This document shows positions 50,637 through 63,851 of a stretch of DNA of 64,000 nt, one piece after another. The notes beneath the pieces are model-generated. The model had not been told where the DNA came from, did no database searches, and was given only the letters and a program-made list of their open reading frames with translations. Source of the DNA: Piliocolobus tephrosceles (Eukaryota > Chordata > Mammalia > Primates > Cercopithecidae); NCBI RefSeq assembly GCF_002776525.5, contig NC_045434.1, positions 199,181,246 to 199,245,245 of the forward strand, written 5' to 3'. Numbering within the stretch: the first letter of the stretch is position 1; each line of letters starts with the position of its first letter. The translations under genes were made by a program, and so were the position numbers.

Positions 50637-52544
50637 CTTTGCACATAGTAGGAGTACATGTTTTATTAAAATAAGCAGCCGGTCAGGTTTGGCTTCCTTC
50701 TTTGGGCAGAGCCAGTAGCTTGGAGTCCACTGCCTGTGGATGTGGGTTGTTTTACTGTGGGGCTTACAGGGAAACACTGCTGTCCAGCCCATCCTTTGGA
50801 GAGCTTCCTGAGGTTTGTCTTCATAGCCTTACATTTCACGACTCAGAAGAGCTCAGTGCCATCTGCATTCTTAGGGATTTCATGGTTCATCCTTCTGTCC
50901 AGGTTGTTCATTAGAATCTTAGAGCAGGAGAAGGGGCTCCAATATGAACCTTATCCATGGACAGAAATGCCCATTTATGTAAGTGTAAAGTGTAAGCACT
51001 GTGTGTGTTGTGGAGGGGCCCTTAGAATGGGTCTAGAGGCCGCAGGAGGCTCTTTTCAGGGCTCAACTTTGCCCCAGTTCAGGCAAGACAAAACCTATCC
51101 TCCTTTGCCTTCAGATTTTTGGTTTGGTGCACGCAGAGGTTCCAACAAAAAGGCTTGTGGCCCCCAAACACAGCTTTTCTCTTCAGCATTTCAGGGCCCC
51201 AAAAGTTAGAGTCTGACCTTTGGATTAGACTTCCCTGAGGTTTCCTGTTTGGTTTTGCATTTGCATTTATATTTTGCGATTACATTGTGTTTACATGTAG
51301 TTTGATGCTGCAATTTTTTCCCCCAGTTCTGGGCATGACTAACTCACCCCCAGGTTTGAAGCTCTACTTGACCGAATCAAAATGCAACTGATTCTTAAGT
51401 CAAATCATCCAGTTCTGGCTGGTTTCCTGGGAGTAACTAGGGACCCTGTCCTGGGACTTGCAGCCCTTTTGTACAGTCCTCCTGGGAAGGACCCTGGGCA
51501 GATCACAGGAAACTAGAATGTCAGGGTTGAGGGACCCTTTCAAGATAGAGACCAGCTAGAAAGTCTTTCAGATAAGATGGAGAAACTGAAGTCCAGAGAG
51601 GCCAAGAGACTTGTCCAAGCTCCTGCAGCTGGGTAGTGGGAAAGTTAGCATTTCTACCCACATGTTTTACCCCTGGTCCTGTTCTCTTGCCTTTTAAAGT
51701 CCATCTGTCTATCTTCCCTGTGTAGCTTCTCTGAACCTCGTTATTTTATCCTTAAAATGGATCTCTTAATCACTCCCTGCTTACCTTACTGGGTTGTTAA
51801 AGTTTTTTGTGTTAAATTATGAAACAGCATGCAAATATGAGGGAGTATATTAAGATAGTCATTACGTCAACCAGCCTCTTCCTGTCTTGGGCCCCCTTAT
51901 GCCCATGATGTCATTGATATTCACAACAACAGGTGAAACCGGGCCTAGGGCAGTGAAGGCAGCTGCCCTGTGTCACATAGTGGGTCTCTGATTCTGCTGT
52001 GCTCTGCCTGGGCTCTGGCCAGCTCTCTGTGCCATCTCGACGGACATAAAGGACGCTAAGGACATAAAGATGCTGCTTTGATTTGCTGACTGACTAGGGA
52101 GAAGCAGCCTGTTACAGGGAGATCAGTAAGAACCCCAGGAGGTTGTCCTGAGTCCCCAGAGAAAGGTACAGTGAATGCCATAAGAGGCAAGTGGAGCAGG
52201 AGAGGGAGAGAGCAGTAAGGACTGGTGCAATGTGGGAGAAGTTCCTGGAGGAGGTGATACTTCCAGGTAGAAGGATAGATGAACCCCATTTAGCGGAGAG
52301 GACAAGGGGGTGAATTCAGAGACTGGTGGGAAGAGCGCATATTGGGAACCAAGTAAGCCATTTTGACCAGAGCTAAGAATTCATACTATATTGTGTGCCT
52401 CAAACTGCTAGTGGACACACACCCGCCCCCTGAGTAGGTGTCAGATGAAGCAGTCTGCCACAAATAGGAGGTCTTCAAAGGCTTGTTTTGTATATATTTT
52501 TTGAAATTTTAAAATAAAATTTTAATTTGACAAGCAGCACAATT

Positions 52545-53162
52545 TATTATTATTTTATTTTTTGAGACAGGGTCTTACTCTGTCACCTAGGCTGGAGTGC
52601 AATGGCACAATCATGGCTCATCACAGCCTCAGCCTCCCGGGCTCAGGTGATTTTCCCACCTCAGCCTCCTGAGTAGTTAGGATTACAGGCGCCTGGTTAA
52701 TTTTTTTTTTTTTTTTTTTTTTTGAGATGGAGTTTCACTGTGTAGCCCAGGCTGGAGTGCAATGGCGCAATCTTGGCTCACTGCAACCTCCACCTCCCGG
52801 GTTCAAGTGATTCTCTTGCCTCAGTCTTCCGAGTAGCTGGGACTACAGGCACATGTCACCATGCCCGGTTAATTTTTTGTGTGTATTTTTTTTTTTTTTT
52901 GGTAGAGACGGGGTTTCATTGTATTAGCCAGGAGGGTCTCAATCTCCTGACCTCATGATCTACCCACCTCGGCCTCCCAAAGTGCTAGGATTACAGGCGT
53001 GAGCCACCACACCTGGTGTGCCTGGTTAATTTTTGTATTTTTTGTAGGGATGGGGTTTCAGCATGTTGCCTGGCTGGTCTTGAACTCCTGGGCTCAAGCG
53101 ATCTGCCCACCTCGGCCTCTGAAAATGTTAGGATTACAGGCGTGAGCCACCATGCTCGGCCA
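52545..53162 (-). repeat. Nested antisense Alus
   Basis: The outer Alu (52545-52699 and about 53021-53162) is split by a complete inner Alu (about 52700-53018). The duplicated GCCTGGTTAATTTTT on both sides is the inner copy's target duplication. Confidence 0.9.
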
Positions 53163-53611
53163 GGGCATAATTTTTAATAAGAAATTTAAAACGTAACAGA
53201 CAAGGCCTATGAACAACTATCTCAATCCCTATATTCTCCCCAGAGGTAATTGCTATGGAAATGTACATGCTTCCCAATGTATGTTCTCATGGAAAATGTA
53301 TTATCAGTGGGGGAATGGGAGTGGCTGGGGGAATGTTTACCTAAATTGGTATCAGGTCTTATAATGCACAGTTTAAATTGTTTTGGAGTCACATTTTTCT
53401 TTTCCTTTGTGACTTTTGCTTTTTTGAATCTTGTTTTAGAAAGGATTTCCTTCTTATTTTTTAATATTCTTGTGAATTTTACAGTTTGCTTTGTAATATG
53501 TATTTTAGTGTTAAAATTGTGTAATCTTAGAGATTGTTTGCAAAAAACATAAACTCTGTCAAGCTTGTTTCTGTTGGAGGGAAATTTGTTTGTTTGTTTT
53601 TTGATCATCAG

Positions 53612-53677
53612 GCAAGAAGATTGAGGGAGATTGGCTTTAAAGAATTAGATGTGCCTCATGGGACTGAAGAGCGAGAG
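53612..53677 (+). other. Candidate 66-nt cassette exon in ASAP3 intron 1
   Basis: Flanked by TTTTTTGATCATCAG on the left (long T/G-rich tract) and GTAAAAGT on the right. It is open in the frame set by exon 1 (phase 0 in, phase 0 out) and would add 22 residues (ARRLREIGFKELDVPHGTEE, then RE) between codons 43 and 44. It lies outside recognised repeats. No homology known to me supports it. Confidence 0.3.
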
Positions 53678-54260
53678 GTAAAAGTACAGCTCTCCAGGGC
53701 CTGGAACTGGAGGCTGGGAAGTTGTCAGGAACTAAGGCAGCTGCTTCGTCATTCTTGTTCTTTCCTGCCTCTGCTTCTCTCTGCACATCTGATCAGTGCT
53801 TTTGCTCATTCATCATCACACAGGCCCCAAAGCACAGCCCCCATGCTCACGTGACCTCACTGGGCCAGTGTCTAAAGGTAACCGGACACAAGATTGAGCC
53901 AGTCTTATGTCCCACTTCCAAGTTCCTGGCAAAGGTTGACAGCCCAGCCCAGCTTCTGGATAGGTTCCAGTAGCTGGGTTTCCACCCCTGGTTTCATCAC
54001 CAGAGGTCATGGAGGGAAAGTGACAGGCAGGGTAAACATGGCCATTGAGATCTACGGTGTGGGAGGGGGCACTTCTCAGAGAAGAGGGGCGCAGCCTGGA
54101 AAATCACCTCAGAAGTATCTATGGCGATTCCTCTTTATTTCACACAGTCCAGGTTCCAGGGAGAGGTGCCTTGCCCATCCTGTTCTGTACCTCCCTGATT
54201 TAGATCATTTATGCATCCTCTCAGGTATAGAAGAACCCGTTTAGAAAACTCAGGTACAGG

Positions 54261-54574
54261 AGTTTTTTTATTTTTTATTTTTATTTTTATGTTTTTGAGA
54301 CGGAGTCTCGCTCTGTCGCACAGGCTGGAGTGCGGTGGTGCGATCTCAGCTCACTGCAAACTCTGTCTCCCGGGTTCACACCATTCTTCTGCCTCAGCTT
54401 CCCGAGTAGCTGGGACTACAGGTGTCCGCCACCATGCTCAGATAATTTTTTGTATTTTTAGTAGAGACGGGTTCACCGTGTTAGCCAGGATGGTCTTGTT
54501 CTCCTGACCTTGTGATCCGCTCACCTCGGCCACCAAAGTGCTGGGATTACAGGCGTGAGCCACTGTACCCAGCT
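54261..54574 (-). repeat. AluY-like, antisense
   Basis: (TTTTTA)n tail, complete to 'cactgtacccagc'. Confidence 0.92.
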
Positions 54575-54578
54575 GGAG

Positions 54579-54888
54579 TTTTTTTTTTTTTTTAAGACAG
54601 AGTTTCACTCTTGTCATCCAGGCTGGAGTGCAATGGCGCAATCTGGGCTCACTGCAACCTCCACCTCCTGGGTTCAAGCTGGGATTCAAGGATTCTCCTG
54701 CCTCAGCCTCCCGAGTAGCTGGGATTACAGGCACCCACCACCATGCCCGGCTAATTTTTGTACTTTCAGTAGAGAGGGGTTTTGCCATGTTGGCCAGGCT
54801 GGTCTCGAACTCCTGACCTCAGGTGATCTGCCTGCCTCTGCTTCCCAAAGTGCTGGGATTATAGGCGTGAGCCACTGCACCCAGCCAG
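54579..54888 (-). repeat. Alu, antisense, with small left-arm duplication
   Basis: 'gttcaagctgggattcaagg' shows an extra 10-12 bases within the arm. Confidence 0.9.
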
Positions 54889-55181
54889 GTATAGGAGTTT
54901 AAAAGATTTAAAAGATGAGATTAGAATGCTAAGGGGGTGCAGCAAGACTTGGAGGGTCTTGAATGCCAATTGAGCATTCTGACTTTTTGTTGGGCAGTGG
55001 GGGCGAGTGGACCCAATCATGTTGCTCAAGGAATGAATGAGGTTGGCCCTGCTAGCTCCATGCCAGGCCCTGTGTGAGGCACTGGGCAGATGCATCACTC
55101 AGTTAAAGAGATACAGTCCCTGCCCTGTGGACCTTACAGTCTTCTGGCAAAGCCCGACAGTAAGCAGGTAAACAAGTCACA

Positions 55182-55352
55182 ACCGGGTGCTGTGGCTTAT
55201 GCCTGTAATGCCAGCACTTTGGGAGGCCAAGGTGAGAGGATCACTGGAGCCCAGGAGGTTGAGGCTGCAGTGAACTCTGATGGTGCCACTGCACTCTAGC
55301 CTGGGTAACAGAGCAAGACCCTGTCTCCAAAACAAAACAAAACAAACAAAAA
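55182..55352 (+). repeat. Alu with central deletion, sense
   Basis: The head joins directly to the end of the right arm ('aggatcactggagcccagg'). AAAAC-unit tail. Confidence 0.82.
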
Positions 55353-55670
55353 GAACAAATAAGTCAGAAATTGCTCATTGTACTAAGTGGTACGAAGACT
55401 CATCCTCCTTGTTAAGACCTTCCTTGAGGTTTGTTCCGGGTCCTCATCTCTTCAGGGAATCTTGTCCACACGTGTGGCCTTAGTTACCTCTCATCTTCAG
55501 GTGACTCACACATTTGTACCTGTAGCCCAGATCCTCATGTCCCACTGCACATTTGACCACACTTCTGACTTTCCTCCAGGCTCCCCTCCAGCAGTCTTTT
55601 CACAATGAGTGGTGTGACCTCTCACCTCCACTTGTGCCCCTCATCACCAAGGATCATCAGTTTTACCTTC

Positions 55671-56033
55671 TTTTTTTTTTTTTTGAGATGGAGTCTCGCT
55701 CTGTCACCCAGGCTGGAGTGCGGTGGCGTGATCTCGGCTCACTGCAACCTCTATCTCCCGGGTTCAAGTGATTCTGCTGCCTCAGCCTCCCCAAGGCAGG
55801 TGGATCACCTGAGGTCAGGAGTTTGAGACCAATCTGGCCAACATGGTGAAACCCCATCTGTACTAAAAGTACAAAAATTAGCCGGGTGTGGTGGCACATG
55901 CCTGTAATCCCGGCTACTCAGGTGGCTGAGGCACAAGAATTGCTTGAAGTCGGGAGGTAGAGGTTGCAATGAGCCCAGATCGCACCATTGCACTCCAGCC
56001 TGGGTAGCAGAACAAGACTCTGTCCCCCCCGGC
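55671..56033. repeat. Inverted Alu-Alu fusion
   Basis: Antisense Alu tail and right part (55671-55793) abut sense Alu from 'aaggcaggtggatcacctga' (55794-56033). Neither has its head, so the join lies within both elements. Confidence 0.88.
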
Positions 56034-56685
56034 AAAGAATTATTTTATTAAGATCTAATTTGTCAATAGATTTTGACTTCTATGAGGATAGAAACTAATC
56101 TCACTCTTGTGTCCCTAGTATTTACCATAGAACCATAGTGTGTTTTCAGAAAATATTGGTTGAATAACAAATGAAAGGAAAAAAAACTAAAAAGGAGCAT
56201 TTGTAGAGAATAATGGTATGGGGGTGCTCCAGATGGAGGGGACATCTGGCAAAGGCCCTGAGGCAGTAAAGAAGCTGAAATATATGTGACCCTGAAAGGG
56301 GGCCCAAGGGGCAAAAGCACTGAGGTGGGCAAAGGGAAGGGTGGCACTGGCTGAGTTCGGGTGGCGGTGGCGAGGTCATATTCAAGTTTGATGGCCCTGG
56401 TAGCGAGTTTAAGTTTTATTTCATATACAGGCAAGCAACATAATCCAGTTTATATTTTAGAAAGATCGTATCAGTTGTTGTGTGGAGACTAGATTGGAAG
56501 GGCCAGGAGAGGACCCAAGGAGGCCATGCAGTTATTTAGGGAAGAGATGATGGTGGTGTGGGTAGGGTTGTGGTTGGTGGAGGAGGAGAGAAGAGCACAG
56601 ATTGTGGAAGTATTTTATAAGCAGTCAAGATTTGTTGATGTACTACATGTGGGCAGTGCTCAAGACTGGGTCCCACATTTCTTTT

Positions 56686-57004
56686 TTTCTTTTTCTTTTT
56701 TTTTTTTTTTTTTTTTTGTTTGGGTTTCAGTCTCCCTCTGTTGCTCAGGCTGGGGTCCCGTGGCACCATCTCGGCTTACTGCAACCTCCACCTCTGGGGT
56801 TCAAGTGATTCTCCTGCCTCAGCCTCCCAAGTAGCTGGGACTACAGGTGCCCGCCACCAAACCCAGCTAATGTTTGTGTTTTTAATAGAGACAGGGTTTC
56901 ACCATGTTGGCCAGGCTGATCTCAAACTCCTGACCTCAAATGATCCGCCCGCCTCAGCCTCTCAAAGTGCTGGGATTACAAGTGTGAGCCACCGTGCCCG
57001 GCCT
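56686..57004 (-). repeat. Alu, antisense
   Basis: T-rich tail of over 20 bases, complete to 'ccaccgtgcccggcc'. Confidence 0.92.
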
Positions 57005-57104
57005 TAAATTTCTGATGGAAGGGTGCCATATACCGAGAAGGGGAAATCTGGCAGGGGAACAGGTTTGGGGAGAAAATAAGAATTCTATTTGTTTTTAAAT
57101 TTTT

Positions 57105-57379
57105 TGTGTTTTAGAGACAGGGTCTCCTTCTTTTGCCCAGTCTGGAATGCAGTGGTGCAATCATAGCTCACCACAGCCTTGAATTCCTGGGCTTAAGCAA
57201 TCCTCCCACTTCCATAGGCACATGCCACCACATCCATGCTAATTTGTTTTTTCTTTTGGTAAAGGTGACGTCTCATTGTGTTACTTAGGCTGGTCTCAAA
57301 CTCTTGGGCTTAAGTGATCCTCCTGCCTTGGCCTCCCAAAGTGTTAGGGTTACAAGCACGAGCCACTTGCGCCTGGCCA
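57105..57379 (-). repeat. Alu, antisense, J-like
   Basis: Diverged, with a short deletion near 57212, ending 'gcgcctggcc'. Confidence 0.85.
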
Positions 57380-58181
57380 ATAATTCTATCTGTATATCTT
57401 TATAGGTCTTGAGACATCCAAGTGGAGATGTCAAGAAGGCAGTATGTGAGTTTGGAATTCAAAGGAGCAAGCTGGAGATACACATTTGAGAGCTGTCAGC
57501 ATCGAGACAGTGGGTTTCAAACCGGCATCTGTGTCAGAATCACCTGGCATCATTCCCAGAGAGTATGATTCAGTAGAGGTATCTTAGGCTTTTTATGGCA
57601 AGCAAGAGAAACCATCCTGAGCTGATTTAAGCAGAAAAGGGCTGCACTGAAAGGGAATGTTCAGTAGCTCACAGAATTTCTGGGAAGTTGGAAAACTGGG
57701 GCTGAGCAGCAGGCAGGATCTCAGCCAAAATCATGCCACCAAGCCAGTTTGGCAGGACACTGCTGCCACACACTAAATGCCATTGCTGTGTCACTGTCCC
57801 CTGGACACTAGGCATCATTGCTGCTGTTGCCATCAGCATTGGAATGGATCTTCCACTGTGCTCCTGATTCAAACTCTCTAATGAGGGCTTCTAATTGGTT
57901 GAGCTTAGGTGTAAGGGAGTCTGGAAAAGCAAGAATTTGTTGTTTTCAGCTTTCATAGGAGGTGAACTCTGCCAAGACTTGTGCAGCTAGGAAGTCCCCA
58001 GACATAAGAAGGAGGTCAGCTGCCAGACTGGCACACAATGATGGATGTACTTGACAGCAGGTTTGCCAGCTTGTGGGACTGTCTGGGAATCTGCATTTAA
58101 ACCAGCACCCTGGAAATTCCCATGCAGGTGCTACCTGAATCACATTTGCATCCATTGCTTGAACTAGTACTTAAAGCTGTG

Positions 58182-58497
58182 GGGGCTCGGCGTGGTGGCC
58201 CACATCCGTAATCCCAGCACTTTGGGAGGCTGAGGCAGGGGGATCACTTGAGGTCAGGAGTTTGAGACCAGCCTGGCCAACATGGCGAAACCCTGTCTCA
58301 CTAAAAATGCAAAAAATTAGCCGAGTGTGGTGGCACGCACCTGTAATCCCAGCTACTCAGAGGCTGAGGTAGGAGAATCGCTTGAACCTGGGAGGTGGAG
58401 CTTGCAGTGAGCCAAGATTGCACCACTGCACTCCAGCCTGGGTGAAAGGGCAAGACTGTGTCTCAAAAAAATAAAAAAATAAAAAATAAATAAAGCT
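58182..58497 (+). repeat. Alu, sense
   Basis: Head 'ggggctcggcgtggtggcc' to an AAAAAT-unit tail. Confidence 0.92.
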
Positions 58498-58807
58498 GTG
58501 GAATGGACAAGATCACCTAGAGAGAGGAGGGAAGAAGGCCCAGGCCCAAGCTCTGGGGACCCTCAGTATCAAGAGATTGGGATAGGAAGAAGAATTAATA
58601 AAGGAGGCCAAGAATGGGCTGCCAGTGGGGAAGGAAGGAAATAAGACAGTGCTGTGCCTCAGAAGCCAGAAAAGAAGTGTTCTGAGGAGAAGGGGTGCTC
58701 GACTCTGTTAGATGCTGTCCAGATGCCCAGAGGTAAAATAAGACAATGACAGAGACACAGCCTCTGGCTTTGGCAACATGGAGGTCATTAGGAACCTTAA
58801 GAACAGA

Positions 58808-59105
58808 TTATGGCTCACGCCTGTAATCCCAGCACTTTGGGGGGCTGAGGTGGGTGGATCATCTGAGGTCAGGAGTTCGAGACCAACCTGGCCAACATGG
58901 CAAAACTCCATCTCTATTAAAAATACAAACATTAGCCAGGCGTGGTGGCAGGCACCTGTGATCCCAGCTACTCAGGAGGCTGAGGCAGGAGAATTGCTTG
59001 AACCCGGGAGATGGATGTTGCAGTGAGCCGAGATCGTGCCACTGCAGATACAGCAAGACTCCATCTCAAAAAAAAAAAAAAAAGAAAAAGAGAGAAAAAA
59101 AAGAG
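58808..59105 (+). repeat. Alu, sense, head-truncated, right-arm deletion
   Basis: Starts 'tatggctcacgcctgtaatc'. About 25 bases are missing near 59043; long A/G tail. Confidence 0.88.
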
Positions 59106-60603
59106 CAGATTTAGTGCCATTTTCGCCTCCACAGCAGTCTGGACTGATTTGAGGAGGGGGCAGATGAGAAGTTCTCCTGAGAAGGGAAGCAGAGACATAG
59201 GGTGTGGCTAGGACCCTGGGATCAACAGGGTTTTCTAGTATGGACTGGGGACCCAACTCCACTGAGCCAGCCTCCTCCCTACCAACAGTCTCTGCACAGG
59301 GGGCCAAGGGTCTTTCCAGAGTTGTCAGCCTTGAGCCTGTCTCTCAAAGTCTCTTTCTCCCCAAATTTGTCTTTTTTTGTACTCACTTCCTTGCCTAGTG
59401 TTCAGCTGTTTCTGGTCACTGAGGTGCAAGGAGACAGATGACTCAGGCAGATTTGGAGGCAGAAACTGTAACTTTAGGTCAGAGCAGAAGGAACATGCTT
59501 TCCCTGAAGGCGACTTGATCATACCATTTGCAGACAAGATGCTGCTAGAGAGTCCCTTTGATGGACCTAGAACTTGGGCCCAGGGCAGATGAGGGAGTGA
59601 GACCCACAGGGGCACAGTGAGTGGCTTCTGTGACTCTAGGGCAGGGCCCTGAGAAAACTGCGATTCCACCTCACCAACGTCACAGGAGGTGCTTTGGAGG
59701 GCATGGGAGGCTGAGCTGGGAACAGCTGCCGAAGGTTCTCTCACTTGACTGGTTTTAGACCTTGAAAGAGCTTTTAAGAATCTCAGCTGCCACAGGCTAC
59801 ACCCAGACCCACTGAATCAGAATCTCCCAAGGGCGAGGCCTGGGCAAGTGTGCAGTTCAGAAGTTCCCAGGTAACTGATGGGCAGTCGGGGTGAAAACTA
59901 TTGTGGTGAGCTATTGCATGCCCACTGAAGGTTGGTAATCCATTAAGCCATATTTACTCAACGCCTGTGGTGTACAAAGGCAGGCTCTGAGGGCATGGAG
60001 AGAACCAGACAAGGTCCCCTTCTCGGTGGGAGGACTCTGCCAGTGAAAAGTTGATTGACAGCCTGTAGCATACAGGGATGTGGCTGAGGTCTGTGGCGAG
60101 AGTCCAGTAACTAAAGTCAGACAGACTTGGGTTTGAATTCCTATTGGCTATGTGACTTTGGGCACATGACTTAACCTTTCTGAATCTTGGTTTTCTGATC
60201 TGTGAATTAGGGATGATGATAACTGTCTTATGGGTTTGTTTGAGGGAATAACACATAAAAAATCTAGCAAGCATATGCCTAGCACATAACAGGTACTTAG
60301 TAATTTTTAAAAATTCCCTCTTACTGTAAACACAAGTACACCTGTACACAGTATAGTTAAAGAGATGAGGAAACATACAGAGAAAAGAGGAAAGTAATTG
60401 CAATAAGGATGAGGTAATTACCATGAGTGAGTGTTGAGATTATCTGTGTGGTCCTGGCACCAGAGCAAAAAGGGAAACCTTGTATACCTTGGAGGTGTTG
60501 GGGAATGAACAACTGAGCCTGATTTTGGACAAGGCAGGGTCTTCCCTCAGCTCTGCCCTTTGCTCTCTGCCTTCTGTTCATTTCTTTGTCAAACATTTGC
60601 TGA

Positions 60604-60737
60604 GGCCAGTGCGGTGGCTCATACCTGTAATCTCAGCACTGTGGGAGGCCAAGGTGGGAGGATCACTTGAAGCCAGGAGTTTGAGACCACCCTGGGCAAC
60701 AAAGAAAGACCCTGTCTCTACAAAAACAAAACAAAAT
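60604..60737 (+). repeat. Free left Alu monomer, sense
   Basis: Left arm only, ending 'ctctacaaaaacaaaacaaa'. Confidence 0.85.
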
Positions 60738-60829
60738 GTTTGCTGAGAGGCTACCTAGCAGTTCTCAGTCCTGGCTGCACCCTACAATCCCTTAGGTTGC
60801 TTCTAGGGAGATTTCTTCTCATTCAGGTA

Positions 60830-61140
60830 AAATTCACATAACAGAAAACTCACCATTTTAAAATGTACAATTCATTGGCCTTAAGTATAGTCACAGTGTT
60901 GTGCAGTCATCACCACTATGTAATTCCAGAACATTTCCATCACCCCAAAAAGAAACCCTGTATTGATTAGTAGTTACTCTCCACTCCCTTTCACCGGGCC
61001 CCTGGCAACTTTCCATCTCTATGGCTTTACCTATTCTGGACAGTTCATGTGAATGAAATCCTACTATATGTGACCTTTTGTGTCTCATCTCTTTCAGTTG
61101 CATAATGTTTTCAAGGTTCATCCATGTTGTCTGGGTTGTG
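60830..61140 (+). repeat. Ancient L1-like 3' fragment
   Basis: Same family as 21470-21790: 'aaatgtacaattcattgg', 'catcaccactatgtaattcc' and 'ccccaaaaagaaaccctg'. Confidence 0.55.
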
Positions 61141-61149
61141 TTAAAAAGC

Positions 61150-63190
61150 AATAAAACTAGGAACAATAAACACACCAGGCAGTGTTGTAAGCATTTTTCA
61201 GATATTAACACATCATAACACAGGGTCTGTCCAGTTATTTGGATACATAGAAGGTGTCTGCTGGGCAGGAATAACTACCGTGAAGTCCTTTCTGTGTGTC
61301 ATATGCTGGGCCATGTGCTTCAATGCCTGACTGAGTTCAGTCTGATTAGATAGATGCTGTTATTATGCCATTTGACAGATGGGGAACATCTGTGAGAGAA
61401 GCTGTGTCACTTGCCTCATGTCACACAGCTAAGAGGACTGGAACCAGAATTTGGACTTTAGGACAGTACGACTTGAAAGCTGGAGTCCTTAACCCTTGCT
61501 CTCTTTTCTGTATTGCCATTGGGCCTTGCTAATGTGTTCATATATTTAATCATTCATTCATTCATTCCACACGTGCTTATTAACACCCATATCCTGAGCC
61601 TTGTGTTGAGTGCTGCAGATACAAAGGTAAATGAGCCATTCCCTGCCCTTCTGGAGTTTTCAGCCCCATAGAGATCAGACATGTATGGCAAATAAGGGCC
61701 TGGATGCTCTAATGAAAGCCTGTAGTGGGCACAGGATGGAATAAAGGCAGGCAGGATCAGTTCTGTTGTGGTGGGGAGGGGGTGACCTGTAAGTTGAGTC
61801 GGGAAAGATGAAGTGTTTACTAGACAGAATGGGGCAGAGGGAGCAGCATGAGCAAAGGTCTGATGACTGGAAACAGTTTGGCATATTTAGGAAATTGCCA
61901 AGAGTTCGATAGGGCTGGTTTTAAGGGATCAGTGATGTATAGCAAGTCCAAGTAGGGGGCAGGGAGGGATTAATCCTGGCCAAAAAGGGAACCCAGAAGG
62001 TGGGAAGTACTGTTTGTTGCTCTGTCCAAGAGGGCAGGCCAGGTTCTTCCCCAGGGTTGGGTGGAATTCAGGGCTTGGGGCCAGGGGTCGGGTAGAAACC
62101 TTTGGCGGTTAGTCCAGCAAAGTTCTTGTTCTCTTAGCTCATCACCGCCAAGCAATCTCCTGAGGACAATCCCAGCCAGGAAACTTGGGGTTTGCAGAGG
62201 CCTCAGCATACATCAAGGGTGTGGCTCCCTTCCTGCAACCCCTCTTCCTCCCTGCTTCCCACCACCCCACAAGGGGCAGCCTGTAAGGCTGAGCTGGTGA
62301 GGCTGGACAAGTGCCCAGGCAAGGAAGACGTCTGCAGAGGCCTGACCAAGGGGCGCACGGCCAGTCACGGGCTCCAGCAGTGCAGGAAGGAAAACAGCAA
62401 GAGGCCAAAGGATCCTGAAATAATAAATGTCAGAGCAGACAGGAGCCTTCCTTGTCACCACCCTAACCCTTCATTCCAGAAGAGGAGTCAGAGCTCAGGG
62501 TGGGAAGGAGACTGTCCAGGTCACACTGCGGGACAGGGGCAGGGCTGGGGCTGGCTCTGGGTCCTGGCTCCCAGGCCTTGCAGTGTAGCCACTGCAGCGG
62601 CTGTGGGGTGGCAAGCAGGACCAAGGGCCACCTTTGCATGGATGAGGCAGAGGGATAGCTGGGAAGAGCACTGCCCTCCTCTGGCACCTCCTTCTACCCC
62701 AGCCTGGACTCTCAGGTGCTGGGAATGGGGGCTGATCCAGAGGAAAACCATTTGGAGTCTTTTGCTCGCTCCTGCTGGCGGCTAAGGTTGGAGCAGCCTT
62801 GTATGGTATGAGTGACCTCAACTGCGTCCCAGCACTTTGGCCTGGAAGGGGATTTAGAGCTCATGTCTGTTAGCTCAAAATTGGACAGATGAGGAAACTG
62901 AGGCATAGAAGGAGGAAGGAACTTGCTCAGAGGCACACAGAGGGCTTAATGGCAGAGACAACCCTAAAATTCAGCACTTCACAGTTCAGGGCTCTTGGTC
63001 TCATGGCCTTGTTCTATATGCAGTAGAAGGCTGTTTTCGCAGAGTGTTTCTGCGGCTCCTCTGAAGATGCCTGGGGTCCACCATTAGAGAAAACATTATC
63101 TCAGTTTGTTTTCACAGCAATCCTTACAGAGATAACTGGGGCTCAGAGAGAGAGGATTTAGCTCGTAGTTTGCTTTAGTGTGGTAGCAAG
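61150..63190. other. Unique intronic stretch
   Basis: Two kilobases with MIR/L2-type debris (61260-61500, 61540-61640, 62870-62950). The longest open segment (62192-62785) lacks ATG, splice and domain support. Confidence 0.5.
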
Positions 63191-63220
63191 AAAGGGCTCT
63201 GGAGGCAGAGTTCTCTGTGC

Positions 63221-63527
63221 TTTTTTTTTTTTTTTTTTTTTTTTTGAGATGGAGTCTCACTGTCTCACCCCGGCTGGAGTGCAGTGGCCGGATCTCGACT
63301 CACTGCAAGCTCCACCTTCTGGGTTCACGCCATTGTCCTGCCTCAGCCTCCCAAGCAGCTGGGACTACAGGCGCCCGCCACCTCACCTGGCTAGTTTTTT
63401 GTATTTTTTAGTAGAGACGAGATTTCACTGTGTTAGCCAGGATGGTCTCGATCTCCTGACCTCGTGATCTGCCCGTCTCAGCCTCCCAAAGTGCTGGGAT
63501 TACAGGCTTGAGCCACCGCGCCCGGCC
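63221..63527 (-). repeat. Young AluY, Old World monkey type, antisense
   Basis: 25-T tail; 'gtggccggatctc' and 'ggcttgagcc' present. No clear target duplication is visible. Confidence 0.92.
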
Positions 63528-63851
63528 GTGAAACATTTTTATACTTGTTGGTAGTGCTCATGATAAGTGTAGCTTCAAAGGGTCCTGCTAGTAACACCAT
63601 GGACCTCCAGGGTCTGGGTCCATTGCCTGGAAATGAACAAGGGAGTTAGTCTTAACAGTTTAGTTCCCAGGTCCACGTTTTGGCTGTGTGAGTTCAGGCA
63701 ATGATTTTCACTGTTCTGTGCCTCACTGACTCATCAGCCAGATGGGAACAAAAATGATGACTGCCCTGTTAAGATGCTGTGTGTGTGTGTTAAGTGGTGG
63801 GTGTCAAACTCCCTTACAAACTGCAAAGCTTGATACAAGTTTTAGTTTGCA

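Noticed and set aside
62192..62785. 197-codon open frame in ASAP3 intron 1
   Set aside because: No ATG at its start, no recognisable domain, ordinary composition and no flanking splice sites that fit ASAP3 phase.
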